NCBI RefSeq assembly: GCF_002994745.2 | Contig: NC_037088.1 | Location: 60,592,397 to 60,656,396 of the forward strand | From: Rosa chinensis | Taxonomy: Eukaryota > Streptophyta > Magnoliopsida > Rosales > Rosaceae | DNA length: 64,000 nucleotides | Direction: 5' to 3' | Shown: positions 1 to 10,838 of the stretch, in pieces | Position numbering within the stretch: the first letter of the stretch is position 1 | Layout: every line of letters starts with the position of its first letter | Translations under genes and position numbers: made by a program | The notes under the pieces: model-generated | The model's input: only the letters and a program-made list of their open reading frames with translations | The model's database searches: none | What the model was told of the DNA's origin: nothing

Positions 1-141
1 AGTCTCGAACATACTTCATCTCCACGAAAAATAGAGAAGGAAGATTGAGTTTTTGGTTCTTGTGAACTGATCAGATTGCAATTTGGTGCAATATCAGACT
101 ATCACTGATACTACTTCGCAATTTTAGAATTCTCTTTTTTA

Positions 142-680
142 TTATTATTATTATTTTAGAGCAACGGAAGACTAATCCATTTATCGAAATCATGAAGACC
201 TCACTCGGTCAAGCATGAAGAGTACAAGCACCCCTCATATTATAATGCAAGCTCACAAAGAGTACTAAATCCAAAAGAAATCTATACGTCAAAACTAAAA
301 TCCTAAAGGAACTACTGAAAAAGAAAATGCAGAATTTAAAAAAAAAAACTCCCTAATCCTACACTGCCCTAAAATGGAACCAATGTCCTGAACATCTTGA
401 TGCCTAAGACCCTTTTGGTGTACGTCGCAACATTCAACACACCCACAACAACATTCAAGGAACAGATGCAGGACAAAGAGAATGTCCGACCACTCCAAGA
501 AGGCCCAAATCCAAACGAAGTTGAGAAAATAGGGGAATTGGACTAAGAGGCCCAATTCGCTAGACTGCATCGCTACAGCCCATGAAGGCAGAGGCCCAAA
601 GACCCACTGCCCAAACCCTACGTTCCCAACCCGCCGACCGAATCTAGAGCCTCCAAGAAGCCATCTGCCACTGCCTTGTC
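142..680 (-). mobile_element. LINE-like 3' end fragment (tentative)
   Basis: Read on the minus strand, this stretch carries open but unrecognised coding-like sequence running into a non-coding trailer that ends in an (AAT)n tail at about 138-160. A simple-repeat tail on an open trailer is typical of the 3' end of a plant non-LTR retrotransposon. No reverse transcriptase motif is visible here. The coding-like sequence may continue beyond the hAT insertion at 689-1785, because the reading resumes on the far side of the duplicated 8-bp target. This is an inference from the tail and context only. Confidence 0.3.
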
Positions 681-688
681 AATCCGAT

Positions 689-1785
689 TAAGGCTGGGTT
701 GGGTTCGGTACCGGAGCCGCAGGCCCAAAACCACATACCATACCAAACTAGTTTGGTACATAAAATGGACAACCATTACCGGCCACAAAAGTCGATATAC
801 CAAGGGACTCGGTTGGCATCGGTTGGTTAGGCCTCCAACCGAGTTTATGCTTGGGCCAGAATCTCCTACGACCCAACTATAATTTTAAAAGGCCCAAACC
901 TGCTTTGTACCTGAAAAACATGAAAGTCAACAAGATCATCCTCTACCACACAAAGCTTCAATTTCAAGCTATAGCTTTCATTTGATACCAAAACCACTTT
1001 TAAAGCAACAACAATTTAACACTCATCACATCAACCTAAAACCTCATTCTTTCTCCCCGTTCTCCCATTTCTTCTTATCAACCAAATTGAATTAACACCA
1101 AATCAGATAGCACACAGTTCAACAACAAAAACCTAAAATGCATGCACTAGAATCAAACCCAAAAACAAAAAATTCTCCAAAAACCCAACAGACCCAGATC
1201 TACGAATCACACAAAACAAACAAAAGCATTGAAATTGGAAGTAAAACAAAATAAGCAAACATCAGCGCAACTATAAAATGCAGGTCGTACTCACCAGCAA
1301 TAGGAAATCTGGGAATGAATCGAATGAATTTGATGTGAAATGAATCGAATGGTTCGATTGAAGGAGATGATGTCCAGGTTTTGGCTCAGGCGATGCCGCG
1401 ATGTGCTCGAACTCCTCGAGGAGAGGATGAGAGAGTTTGAGAGGGTCACAGCCTTAGACGGCTGGGCTCGGTTCGACAAAGAGAGAGAGAGAGACTGAGG
1501 GATTCTGATCCCTTTAGGATTTGTAAAGTTTAAGTTTAATCTAACGGTTGTTATTTAATATCAAATAAAATTATTGAAAATCAACGCCTCTGATTGATAA
1601 ATATAAATAAATATTATATCATATATTGGTACGGTATACTGTATTTCTCTAAAAATCAGTACCAATACCGTACCATTTACTCCCTCTCGATTCGGTAATA
1701 CCGTACCAATACTTCGGTTACCGATCAATTTGGTTCGGGATGGATGTGGTTGGTTGGTTTGTCTCGGTTGAAATTGCCAGCCCTA
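689..1785. mobile_element. Non-autonomous hAT transposon, 1.1 kb
   Basis: The element begins TAAGGCTGGG and ends, read from the other strand, TAGGGCTGGC, so the terminal inverted repeats match at 8 of 10 positions. It is flanked by 8-bp direct repeats, AATCCGAT at 681-688 and AATCCGTT at 1786-1793 (one mismatch), the target length typical of hAT elements. Both subterminal zones are rich in GGTACGGTA/TCGGTACC-type motifs (about 700-860 and 1625-1760), as expected for transposase binding zones. No transposase coding sequence is present. The centre (about 1290-1500) has GC-richer sequence that could be captured host DNA, but I cannot name it. Confidence 0.7.
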
Positions 1786-1793
1786 AATCCGTT

Positions 1794-2717
1794 GGCCTCC
1801 CTTGGTAGGGGGCCATAGCAACCATCTCGCCGCCGACCAAACCTGCTCGCTGCAATAGTCTGGCTCAGCCAACACAAAACCAAAAGTCTTATCCAACAGC
1901 CCGAAAAATAATCTCTAGCAGACGTCTCCGACTGCCCTCCTCCTCTAGACCCCGAGTGCCTATCGTCTACCGCCTCCTCGTCGACCCTGAAGCAGCCTCA
2001 AAACAAAACTGGGTGCGTTTACAAATCCAAAGCAAGATCTGAACCTTCAACTTTCTTTTCCGGCCAAACCACCTCGGCAAGCAAGAAGGAGGTGAACCTC
2101 GTCCTACTAACACTTGCAACGCTGGAGCGCCTTGCTGCAGACGGGATTGGAGTTCCTCCGCACTGATACGCGAAACCTAGAGGGTTTCGGTATCGCTACG
2201 GAGAAACAAGAGCCCCCACATTTCCGTCCCAACTACAATTCTCTTTATTTTAATTACTATATTACTTATATAAATAGTCAACTTATTAGGAAATTTGCTT
2301 ACAAAACGCTCGTCCAACCTACCATTGCGTTATGGACCATAACTTGATAAGCAACACTTTTATTCTCTTGTTTCATAACGACAAACAAAATCAACATCAT
2401 AAATAGGTTGATATACACAAAGCCAAACATCATAGGCATTACGGATATACATCGTAAGCATTACTGATATACACAAAACCAAAATTGTGAAATCTAAACA
2501 CAAAATGACCAACAACTAGGGGCCAACAAATAGTGCATTTCCCAAAAATGAAAAACCAATTTTCTTACATGTTTCATAGTTTCTATACCACATTTCAATA
2601 GGTGCTATACCGCACATCCCAGCAATAATGCACCGGATTTAATAACCACCCAAGTCAAAGTCCTCGTTTGGTATCTTACACCAAATAGTCCACTCCAATC
2701 CACCAAGTCACCAACTA
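1794..2717. other. Intergenic or old repeat sequence, no gene seen
   Basis: The first 350 bases are GC-rich and resemble decayed coding or repeat sequence continuing from the left of the hAT insertion. The rest is AT-rich. I found no supportable exon, RNA gene or terminal repeat. Confidence 0.4.
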
Positions 2718-3335
2718 ATGGCCAGAGTCTCCTTGGGCTTCTCACCTCCATTATCCTACTTCTGCCAAGTGGCTCACCTCCACAGGCTGACTCTCCCATC
2801 CGCCTTTCACGTTAGCTCAACCGCCGCACCCGTAGCCCACCCCCACCCTTCCCTCGAAATCCTGGACAGTCCCAAAGAAGCATTCTTTCCCGCCCTTCCT
2901 TCCTTGACCTGACCCTACAACCCGTTTCCCGTCTTCGCCTGGAACTGCCACGTCGAGACCATCTTCGCCGCCTTCTTCCAGTCCACCCCGGACATTAGGC
3001 TCCGCCGCGAGTGCCTCTTTACAAAAGATGACAGCTCAGTCTCTCTTGACTAGGTCCCAAGTGACAACCGCATCCTGCCCACCGATTCTCCCCTCCTCAT
3101 TCTCCTGGCTTGTAATTTCAATTCTATCTGAAATAAAAAAGATGAAAGCTTTGACTAAAAAATTGAGTCTTTTTCTTTAGGTGATGTAAATGATGCAGCC
3201 TGGTTTAACCGGAGGAAGGATTCGTATGTGAGGCACATGCTGATTAGAGCTAGAGATAGTGGATGGCAGGTTGTGGTGTTCAACAGCCGGGGTTGTGGTG
3301 CTAGCCCTGTAACCACTCCAAAGTGCAAAAAAACT
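2718..3335 (+). pseudogene. Alpha/beta-hydrolase (EMB8/YheT-like) pseudogene, 5' part
   Basis: The conceptual translation follows the N-terminal half of the plant EMB8-like alpha/beta-hydrolase family. Readable landmarks in order are an N-terminal region, NCHVETIFAAFFQSTPDIRL, a KDDSSVSLD stretch, SPLLILL, then after an intron-like gap PGLTGG, YVRHMLIRARDSGW and VVVFNSRGCGASPVTTPK. Several lesions show that it is dead: a TGA after residue 64, a TAG where family members have Trp after SLD, and a net frameshift between PGLTGG and SYVRHM. It stops abruptly at about 3335, where retrotransposon-like sequence begins. The nucleophile elbow and the rest of the hydrolase fold are missing. The family call rests on remembered motif similarity. 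Confidence 0.72.
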
Positions 3336-3339
3336 TAGA

Positions 3340-5060
3340 TATTAGAAGGTATGGCATCATTGCTGCTACTCCCTCTTTCTCTAACATTTGGGGGTACGTA
3401 CTTTCTTGACCCCATCGGTTGGCCATGCATGTTGAGGATTGCGCTGGGCTCACTAATTGCCTTTTGCAATACTTCCCTGGCTTGATACAAGTCAGTCTTC
3501 TACATGGCGACTTGTGTAGCTAAGCTAGATCCTTCATTGAGAATAGCAGCCACCTTAGAAGCAATATTTGTCGTCTGGGCGGCATGGGCATCTATCATAC
3601 CTACGAGCTGTTCGTGGTGTTCTTTGGCTTGGCTTACCATGTCTTCTATGCGACCGCTGGACTTCAGCATATCTCACCCGATTTGCCTGACTATGTTGTA
3701 GGTAGCCCGTTTTGTTGCGGCAAAATCCCTGCTCGTTTTATCCCAGAATGCGGTATTATTGGTCAACATGATGGCCAACTGCTCCTCTATGCTCGCATCT
3801 TTTGGAATGGGGGTAGGTATGAAGACATCAGTTGTTGTGTCATCCAAATCAATGTAGATGTCGATACAAATATCACTGACCTCCCTAGGTTAGGTGGTGG
3901 CAGGGTTATCGCTCCTAGGAGCAGGCTAAAGGCCTCCTCCCTGCTCAGGATTCGTCATCTCTGATGATGGTGGGCTGATAGAAAATCTTCTCGTAACTTG
4001 CTCTTCAAAAAGACCTCGACAATCCACACAAGAGTGCGGCTTGTAACTGGAGGTCTTATACTTTGAGTAGTTGATGTAAACCTCCTGGTAAGGTTTACTA
4101 CTTGACTTCCCAATGGTGATGGACTCGAAGACACTTTATTGAAAATGTCCCACTGGGCGTGCCAAAATGTTTGGCTCCAGTTTTACTTGGTCAACAGTCT
4201 CTTTTGAGTGATGTAGTGATTGCGCGGGCGTGCCAACACCATGGAGTGTAGTCATCAGGGATGTCCCTTGACCTGACTTCTTTTCAAGCGACTGTGGACA
4301 AAGCACCAGCCTCGTCACGGAGTTCTTTTCTATGCCTCGTGAGTGAGGACTTTTGTCTGGTCTCTTCGTATCACCATATCACCAAATCGATACTCAATAT
4401 CATATATTGAGCAGAGCAATTACTGGGAAGTAGGAGAGAAGCAGGGGTTTTGCTAAAGCATGACTTTAACTTCACTAGTTCGCTAGGGTGTTACCCTTGC
4501 TTCGTTGGTTCAACTGATGTTGATGGCAGGTTGCTCCGAGGGAGGCTTTTCCTGAAGTGTGGCCACTGGTGCTAAAGCGTATCTTTAGCTTCGCGAGGTT
4601 GCAAGGGATAGGTTGGCTGTTTCAACCGAAGTTGAGGGATAGCTTGGCTGTTTCAATCAAAGTTGAGGGATAGGTTGCTCGGGAGAGACTTTGATAATCT
4701 GTAGAGATTAATTCATTGATTCATTGTCCTTGTTTTTTCACTTTAGCCCAGGATATAGGCCATTCTGAGAATTCCCGATCTCCACAAAGGTAAAAGTATT
4801 ACATTCTGGGCCATAGGTATTGGCCCTGAAATAAATTACCTTGGGAATCTTGGCAGCCGCTATAGATAGATAATTGTTAATTATCTGTCAGTCTGGATAT
4901 AACTAAAATATAGGTAAAGCCGACTGCTTATTGGATGCTAACAGTTGGAATATGCTATTTTAACATATCCTCACGAGTGTTCCACAATGGTGGCGCACTT
5001 ATATAGTCATGATGATATATTCCTGCTTCTCTGCAATTAAAGGCGTTGTCCAGTTTAGCA
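3340..5060 (-). mobile_element. Decayed Ty3/gypsy-type LTR retrotransposon remnant
   Basis: On the minus strand the motif TTTTGGCACGCCCAGTGGGA lies at about 4147-4170. I associate this motif with the region just inside the 5' LTR of plant Tat-like Ty3/gypsy elements. Downstream of it (lower coordinates, about 3480-3960) the minus strand reads as a decayed gag-like polypeptide with pieces such as IPKDASIEEQLAIML and SKVAAILNEGSSL, interrupted by stops and shifts. The stretch above 4170 would then be the 5' LTR, but I could not find its outer end. No protease, reverse transcriptase or integrase is present. The 3340 and 5060 limits are approximate. Confidence 0.5.
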
Positions 5061-5962
5061 CACCTAGCACACTCCCTCAATTGCGCAAGAAAACCCTCGT
5101 TGTCGACTTTCCTGACTCCCACGTGCATAGAGAATCTTAATGATTACTCAGGGAGGCCTGTGCAAAATGGGCTTTCTATGGGCCTTCTCCGATATCTATC
5201 TAAAATCATGTAATTTGGGCCGCTGACAATGGCCCGCTATGCTTAATCCATTAAAGGATTTTGTCAAAAGTACTTTTTGGGCTCAAACAGTACGGTGCCT
5301 CCTTTTCTTATACACCATACAGTACGTATGATTATCAGACATACGATGTTGTTTCAATTTGTCTTGAAAAAAGTGGTCTACATTTCTAAATAATGGCTCT
5401 AATGAGATTAGAGAATTCAAAAAATGAGCGGAAATTTGGCTATATTTAAATAAAATTGGCCAAATTTGAGAGAAAGAATTGTTTTTGCTGAAAAATAACA
5501 TACCTAGATTTCGACATATCCAAATAGTGACCCAAACACGCTTGAATCTAATTTAAAGTTAGCTTCGTACTCGATCGACATGCTTGAAGCTAAGTTTAAA
5601 TGATGAGGTTATATATCTAAAATAAGAATGTGTACAATTGTCCATAATTATCAATAACTAATTTCGAGTCTTCTGACCTTTAACTTGGATCTTCAAATAA
5701 CCAACTTATAAACTTGTTTCAAAATGTTAGGCTTTCGGCTATGGTTAAGACATCAGGAATAAATAGAAACCCAACATCAAAGCTTAGGCATGCCTCAAAA
5801 GTTTCTTTGCAGCAGCTGCAAAATGAAACCCAACATCTTAGTGAATGACAAAACTAGAGATTATTCCATCATCATCATTACTTCAAAAAGCTTAACAAGG
5901 TTTTGTAGTTTTTTTTTTTTATGACAAAAATTACAACAAGGTTTTATAGTTGAGGCCAAACA
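5061..5962. other. AT-rich intergenic DNA
   Basis: No exon, RNA gene or element end was recognised between the retrotransposon remnant and the LINE insertion. Short A/T homopolymers are common. Confidence 0.4.
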
Positions 5963-5973
5963 GATCACATTTT

Positions 5974-6547
5974 GAGCAAAACTGATCAGGGTTGGTTCAA
6001 GTTAAATGTTGACCGCACCAGATTTGGTCAAAATGGAAGAATTGGTTGTGGAGGTGTAATTAGATGCAGTAATGGAGATTGGGTGCATGGTTTTGCAGCT
6101 AATATTGGCGTTGGTCAAATTCTCGAAGCTGAAATGTGGGGTGTCTACCTTGGTTTGCAAATTGCTTCAGGGATAGGCAATAAAAATCTTATCGTTGAGT
6201 GCGACTCTGAAACTCTGATTAACATGTTCCATAGTACCAGCTGCGACTTCCATCCTCTTGGAGCTTTTATTTGCAGTTGCAAACTCCTCTTAGATTCTTT
6301 TGATGGATCAAGGATTATACACATTTATAGAGAGAAGAATATGTTCGCAGATTGCCTTGCAAAATTTAGTCTTTCTTTGGACCTTGGATATCATCTTTTT
6401 GCTGAAGTGCCGCATGCTGCTGTCTCTTCCATATTAGATAATCTGAATGGTACTTCTTGGCCACGTGCTATTTGTATTCACCCTAGGGTTAGCTAGCTTT
6501 CTTCATTGCTGGGTTTTTTGCCCCCTTTCCACCAAAAAACAAAAACG
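5974..6547 (+). mobile_element. 5'-truncated LINE insertion with target-site duplication
   Basis: The 11-bp sequence GATCACATTTT occurs at 5963-5973 and again at 6548-6558, flanking this segment. The segment ends in an A-rich tail (ACCAAAAAACAAAAACG) after a short 3' untranslated region. That combination of target-site duplication, A-rich 3' end and missing 5' half is what target-primed reverse transcription of a LINE leaves. Its content is the C-terminal RNase H domain of a plant LINE ORF2 (next entry). The insertion lies 0.3 kb upstream of the CAN-like nuclease start codon, inside its probable promoter. Confidence 0.75.
5975..6496 (+). pseudogene. RNase H-like (RVT_3) C-terminal fragment of LINE ORF2
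   Basis: The frame is open for about 174 codons but begins without an ATG (the first open triplet is TTG), so this is a 5'-truncated gene. It has the plant LINE RNase H layout: FKLNVD with the first catalytic Asp, then GCGGVIR, AEMWG with the catalytic Glu about 45 residues on, VECDSE with the second Asp, and an N-x-x-AD-x-LAK motif carrying the last Asp. All four acidic positions look intact, so the copy is either young or constrained. Within a LINE the domain would degrade the RNA of RNA-DNA hybrids. The reverse transcriptase and endonuclease domains are absent. Confidence 0.8.
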
Positions 6548-6605
6548 GATCACATTTTATGATTTTGCCTCGAAAACTGAAAACCGATTTAGTTAAGAAA
6601 TAACC

Positions 6606-6639
6606 GTTGACCAGAAGACCTCATGGTCAACCACGTGTC
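6606..6639. promoter_or_regulatory. Inverted W-boxes plus ABRE/G-box upstream of CAN
   Basis: GTTGACC (6606-6612) and GGTCAAC (6625-6631) form a perfect inverted pair of WRKY-type W-box cores 12 bp apart. The second overlaps CCACGTGTC (6631-6639), which contains the ABRE core ACGTGTC and the G-box core CACGTG. The cluster is about 200 bp upstream of the nuclease start codon. It suggests WRKY and bZIP (ABA/stress) input, which is inferred from motif identity only. Confidence 0.5.
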
Positions 6640-6836
6640 CTTCCCCCCATTGGTGCGTTGCCTGGCCTACGTAATAGTTTCTCCCCCATTTAGGTCCCGT
6701 TGTTTGATTAGCTTTGTGCTTTACCAATTGGCAATTTGGTTGAAAACCTCTCATCTTTGCTTCTTTCTTCCGCTTCTCTCAACTTTTGCTTGTAGCTGAG
6801 CCCACCTGAGGCTCAGATTACCAACAACATTGCATA

Positions 6837-8813
6837 ATGGGAAACGCCTTTAGGCTTCTTTACGGTCATTGCTGCAAGCCCACCACCACAGACTCCGATT
6901 CTCTTGGCCCCCACGGCGTTTCCGCCGCCACTGTCGGCGTTTCGGCTCTCGCCCACGATCTCTTCCACTTTGAAAACACCGCCCAGGTACGTTTCCGAAA
7001 CGTTTCGGCTATACAAGCTTAAATTTGAGTGAGAATATTGTACACACATGCATAGTGATATATCAAGTTTCTGCCTTTCTGGGTTTTGTTAATGTTGATC
7101 CCAATCAAGTAAAGTTGACTTTTTTTTTTAATTTATTTTTTATTTTTCGTGACTGTGATTAAGGTCCCAGAAGGACTGAATCAGCATGTAGTTTCATCCA
7201 AGAAAGCTCAAGCTAACTGGTGAGTGATGATCAAAATCTATGTCATTAGTTTAGAAAAATGAGAGAGAGAAAATTGATTTTCAAAGATTTGATCTTTATG
7301 TGTCTGAATTTCGAAATGTGTGAAGGTATAGAAAACTAGTTGAGAGCTGGCGAGAAGCGAGGCCGCCACCAATAACAGCTGAAGAAGCAGCTAGGCTTGT
7401 TATTCAAACCCTCAAGAATCACCAAAAGGCTGATGTTGAGGTACATTTTAGAAGCATTGCTGTTAGAATGTTCGGCTTGTTGTATGATGGTAATTACTGT
7501 GATGGAATTTAGTGACATAGAAATGTTTTTGTGATTGTTTTGGCTATAGGGATTATTGGCTTTCTATGGTCTCCCTCTTCCTCATACACTGGTCCAACTT
7601 TCGGCTGGGGTCCCAACTTCATTGCCTCAAGGAGTAAAGTTTGAATTCCAGACACTACCGGTAATAAATACACTACTGGTTATTTGCTTTCTTAGTACTC
7701 ATTTTCGGCTAGACCAAGTGTTTTTGAACTAGTTCTGATGGGTGAATCATTTTTTATGAAACCACAGATTGATGCAAAAGCAGTTCAAGATGGCGATTCA
7801 GTGACAGTCTATGTAAGTACAGCAGATCCCAGGGAGTCATCATGTGTTCCGAGCGAGGTACAGATGGCGGCCATCCAAAGATCAAAAGCTCGCGAGAAGA
7901 AGAATTATACCAAGGCAGATGCACTTCACAAAAAGATCACTGACGCTGGATACCGGTTGGATATTCATATGCCTCTTAATAAAACTCTTTTAATTGGTCA
8001 TTTGGATTTACTACCATGTAGATTTCAGAAGAAAGGTTGTCAAAATTGCTTTTGACTCTCCATTCAGGGTATTGCAATTTCAAAACGAGGATGTCCTTGC
8101 ACGAAAGTATAGGATTCGACTGAGGTGAGATTATCAGCTTATAGGAGTTCAACTAGCTGCAGGTTTTTCTTCTAGAGAAAGTTAATTTATTATAAGATAA
8201 AACAGGGGTATAGATGCACCAGAGGGTAAAATGCCTTATGGAAAAGAAGCCAGAGATGAGCTGGTTAAGCTTCTTCAGGGAAAGTGTTTGAGGGTCCTTG
8301 TCTATGGGTTAGATCGTTATGGCCGTGTTGTAGGTGACATATATAGCAATGGCATATTTGCACAGGTACTATATGATACCTAATAGGAATCTATCTCTTC
8401 TTTATCCTATTATCAAGTCTTCTAATCTATCTCTTTTCCTTCTCAACTAGGAAGTTATGCTGAAGAAGGGTTGTGCATGGCATTACACAGCCTATGACCA
8501 ACGCCCGGAACTTGCAAAAGTGAGTAATATCATATTACTATATGTACTAGCATTCTACCAAAGTCACATATTATGATAAAATTGTAAAGTAATCTACCAT
8601 CTGAGAGTATTTATGTTTAACATTGAAAGAAAAGCACTTCAAGAACAAACCCTTCCAAGTTTTATGTGTTACTTCCACTTACAAAAATTTATATCCATCT
8701 ATCAAACATATCAGTGGGAGAGAGAAGCTCGAGTGAAGCGAGTTGGGTTATGGGTTTCATCAAACCCTGAGAAGCCATGGGAATGGAGAAAAGATAGACG
8801 TGAAGGCAGATGA
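6837..8813 (+). CDS. CAN1: Staphylococcal-nuclease-like Ca2+-dependent nuclease (CAN type)
   Basis: Nine exons splice in frame to a 334-residue protein: 6837-6986, 7164-7219, 7326-7440, 7550-7660, 7768-7955, 8068-8124, 8206-8365, 8451-8519 and 8715-8813. The N-terminus [15 protein letters not shown] has Gly2 followed by a Cys pair (12-13), the pattern for N-myristoylation plus palmitoylation, so membrane attachment is likely. The C-terminal half is a thermonuclease-like domain. R224-LRGI-D229-A-P-E232 aligns with Arg35/Asp40/Glu43 of staphylococcal nuclease, and R266 in DRYGR aligns with Arg87. The family degrades single- and double-stranded nucleic acids with Ca2+. A linker of about 200 residues, including [18 protein letters not shown] and [14 protein letters not shown], matches plant CAN proteins. 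Length is close to the roughly 320-335 residues of Arabidopsis CAN1/CAN2. A LINE sits in the promoter, and a decayed copy of exon 5 lies 1.2 kb downstream. CAN1 versus CAN2 orthology is not settled. Confidence 0.9.
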
Positions 8814-9165
8814 TCAATTACTGACAATTGTAACTTATCCAAACCACGTCTACGGACGTCTGAATGGAAAAATTACAAAGACACGAGATTATGTCTTTAG
8901 TGCTGGATGGAAGGTCTGGTGAAGAATATCTTTTGTAGTATATGCAAGTGTTGTAAGAGTAATATCCATCTCAGTGGGTGTACAAAGTTACAAACAATGA
9001 ACTGTATCTAGAGTGAGTTGTGTATGTGAGTTGTGTATTCCTGCCTGCCTGATAGTCTTTCAGTGTATTTGAATTGTAGAATGCTCTGTACCTAATTTTC
9101 TTTGCAATATTAGTACCAGAGAAAAAGATACATTCTCATAAATAAAACAATGCGCTAACCTTCTT
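8814..9165 (+). other. Probable 3' untranslated region of the nuclease gene
   Basis: This AT-rich trailer directly follows the TGA. No other feature was seen. A transcript end cannot be fixed from sequence alone. Confidence 0.4.
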
Positions 9166-9262
9166 ATGCATAGCACTGCATTCTGATAGGGTAATATATT
9201 AGTACTAGAGAAGAATGCATAGCACTGCATTCTGATAGGTAATATATTAGTACTAGAGAAGA
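9166..9262. repeat. Tandem duplication, 49/48-bp unit, two copies
   Basis: The unit starting ATGCATAGCACTGCATTC at 9166 is repeated at 9215 with a single-base deletion (GGG to GG) as the only clear difference. Near-identity implies a recent event. Confidence 0.9.
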
Positions 9263-9965
9263 AGACTAATGGAGTTTACAGATTCTCGCAATAAAGGTTC
9301 ATTCCCCTTTATATGCGATACACTCGGTTTGTTTCGATTGAAAAATACAAAACATATATGTTTGATCTTTTTTCTTTTTATAATTACGAGAGACCATTTG
9401 TTGAGGACTTGATTATATTTGTCATGCCAAGCTACACTCATTTTCATTGGCTAGTTGACGATTGAAAAAGCATTATATTTGAAAGCTTTTTCTTGTGCTT
9501 TACTACATTGCTACAAAAATCAAACACTTCTGAGAAGTGAATACAATTTTTTGGTGGAAGCTCAATTCTAAACATCTATATGCGGTCCATATGCGATTGA
9601 TTCACATACAAAACAAGCTGACAAGAGATTTTTATTCAAGGTGCCAGCAAACTTTTATTAGGCTGGAGCAGTGGTCCAATCAAAGTTGTGCTATTTGATT
9701 TATTAGTTTTCTCCAATATCACACCATCACACCGAATGTAAATATTAACCATATGAAAAGTTGTTTCACCAGTGAAAATTAATAAGTTGTACTGCCTTTG
9801 ACAGAATTATTGTATATACAAAAGTGTAATTTATATGTAAGTTGAGGCGCCGATAAAATCATCTTTCACGCTAATTCCATTTTTCAGTGAATTAACATGG
9901 TAGTGTTCCCCAATGAAAATACAAATTTCATGATTTATGCTAACAGATGAAGCATGTTGACAAGC
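9263..9965. other. AT-rich intergenic DNA
   Basis: No exon or element end was recognised. Confidence 0.4.
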
Positions 9966-10066
9966 CCACAGGTTGAGGTTTGCAGATGGCGAAATAGTGA
10001 CAATCATGTTAGTAATCACAGCAGATCCCAAAGAGTCATCCTGTGTTCTGGGTTCCGAGCGAGGTA
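9966..10066 (+). pseudogene. Decayed copy of CAN exon 5 fragment
   Basis: This stretch aligns with the acceptor site and first half of exon 5 of the upstream nuclease gene (7762-7861). Shared blocks include AGATGGCGA, GTGACA, ACAGCAGATCCCA, GAGTCATC, TGTGTTC and TTCCGAGCGAGGTA. It carries substitutions and an insertion of about 6 bp before TTCCGAGC, and the similarity fades right after GAGGTA. It is most likely the remnant of an ancient tandem duplication whose other exons are no longer readable. Confidence 0.7.
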
Positions 10067-10838
10067 AAACTAAAGAGGAAATCTCTACTGGTAAAGTATA
10101 CAATTACTGAACATCATGGACATTCTTCTCATCTCTTCAAGTATCATGCTGACGATTCAAGCAGGCTGAGAGGATCACCTCATTCTTAGCCTCTTAGGTA
10201 CATGAAGGTGAACCAACACTGTATAACCTAGAGGCTGCTCTTCTTGAAGTGTCCAAAACCATTGCCATCAGTACAGTTCTACATCTGGAGAAGATATCCC
10301 CTGCCCTCAAAACCAACATTACATTATCTTACCTGATATGCTTTGAGATTTATTCGAATCACGTTTATGTGAATTGCAGAACGATCTGCATTACTCTTTG
10401 CTGTCTAGTTTTATTTTAGTAAGAGTTAATAACATAATGTCGCAGGAAAACATTTACTACACATTTCTATAGAAATTCCTTCCCATTTAATCTAGCAGCT
10501 AATTTCTTGGTGACCAGAATGTGATACCCCTTAATACAAAGGCTTCATGTAACTCCACAAAACTAGGTTCTTATACAGCTATAATAAGAACTACAACTCT
10601 TAATTTGTCATTATAGATTTCAGAACTTATTCACTTGCAAGTTGCATTAAAGGCATAACTTCATATAGATAACCAAAATACTTGCTTATGCAAAGTAAGG
10701 GTAGATATCAATTCTTATATTGCTGAGTTAGCAAGATCACATCAAAATCAAACCACAAAGCTTCTACATTAACAGTAGGAACGAAAGAAATTTAACCCAA
10801 CCTCAAATGTAATTTCGAAACGAAAGTGTAGTTGGCCT
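10067..10838. other. Intergenic DNA, includes probable 3' UTR of the Sel1-type gene
   Basis: No exon with supportable splice sites was seen. The right-hand part probably contains the trailer of the minus-strand gene ending at 10839. Confidence 0.4.

Noticed and set aside
3504..3964. Overlapping plus-strand ORFs
   Set aside because: They are antisense shadows of the decayed gag-like sequence on the minus strand.
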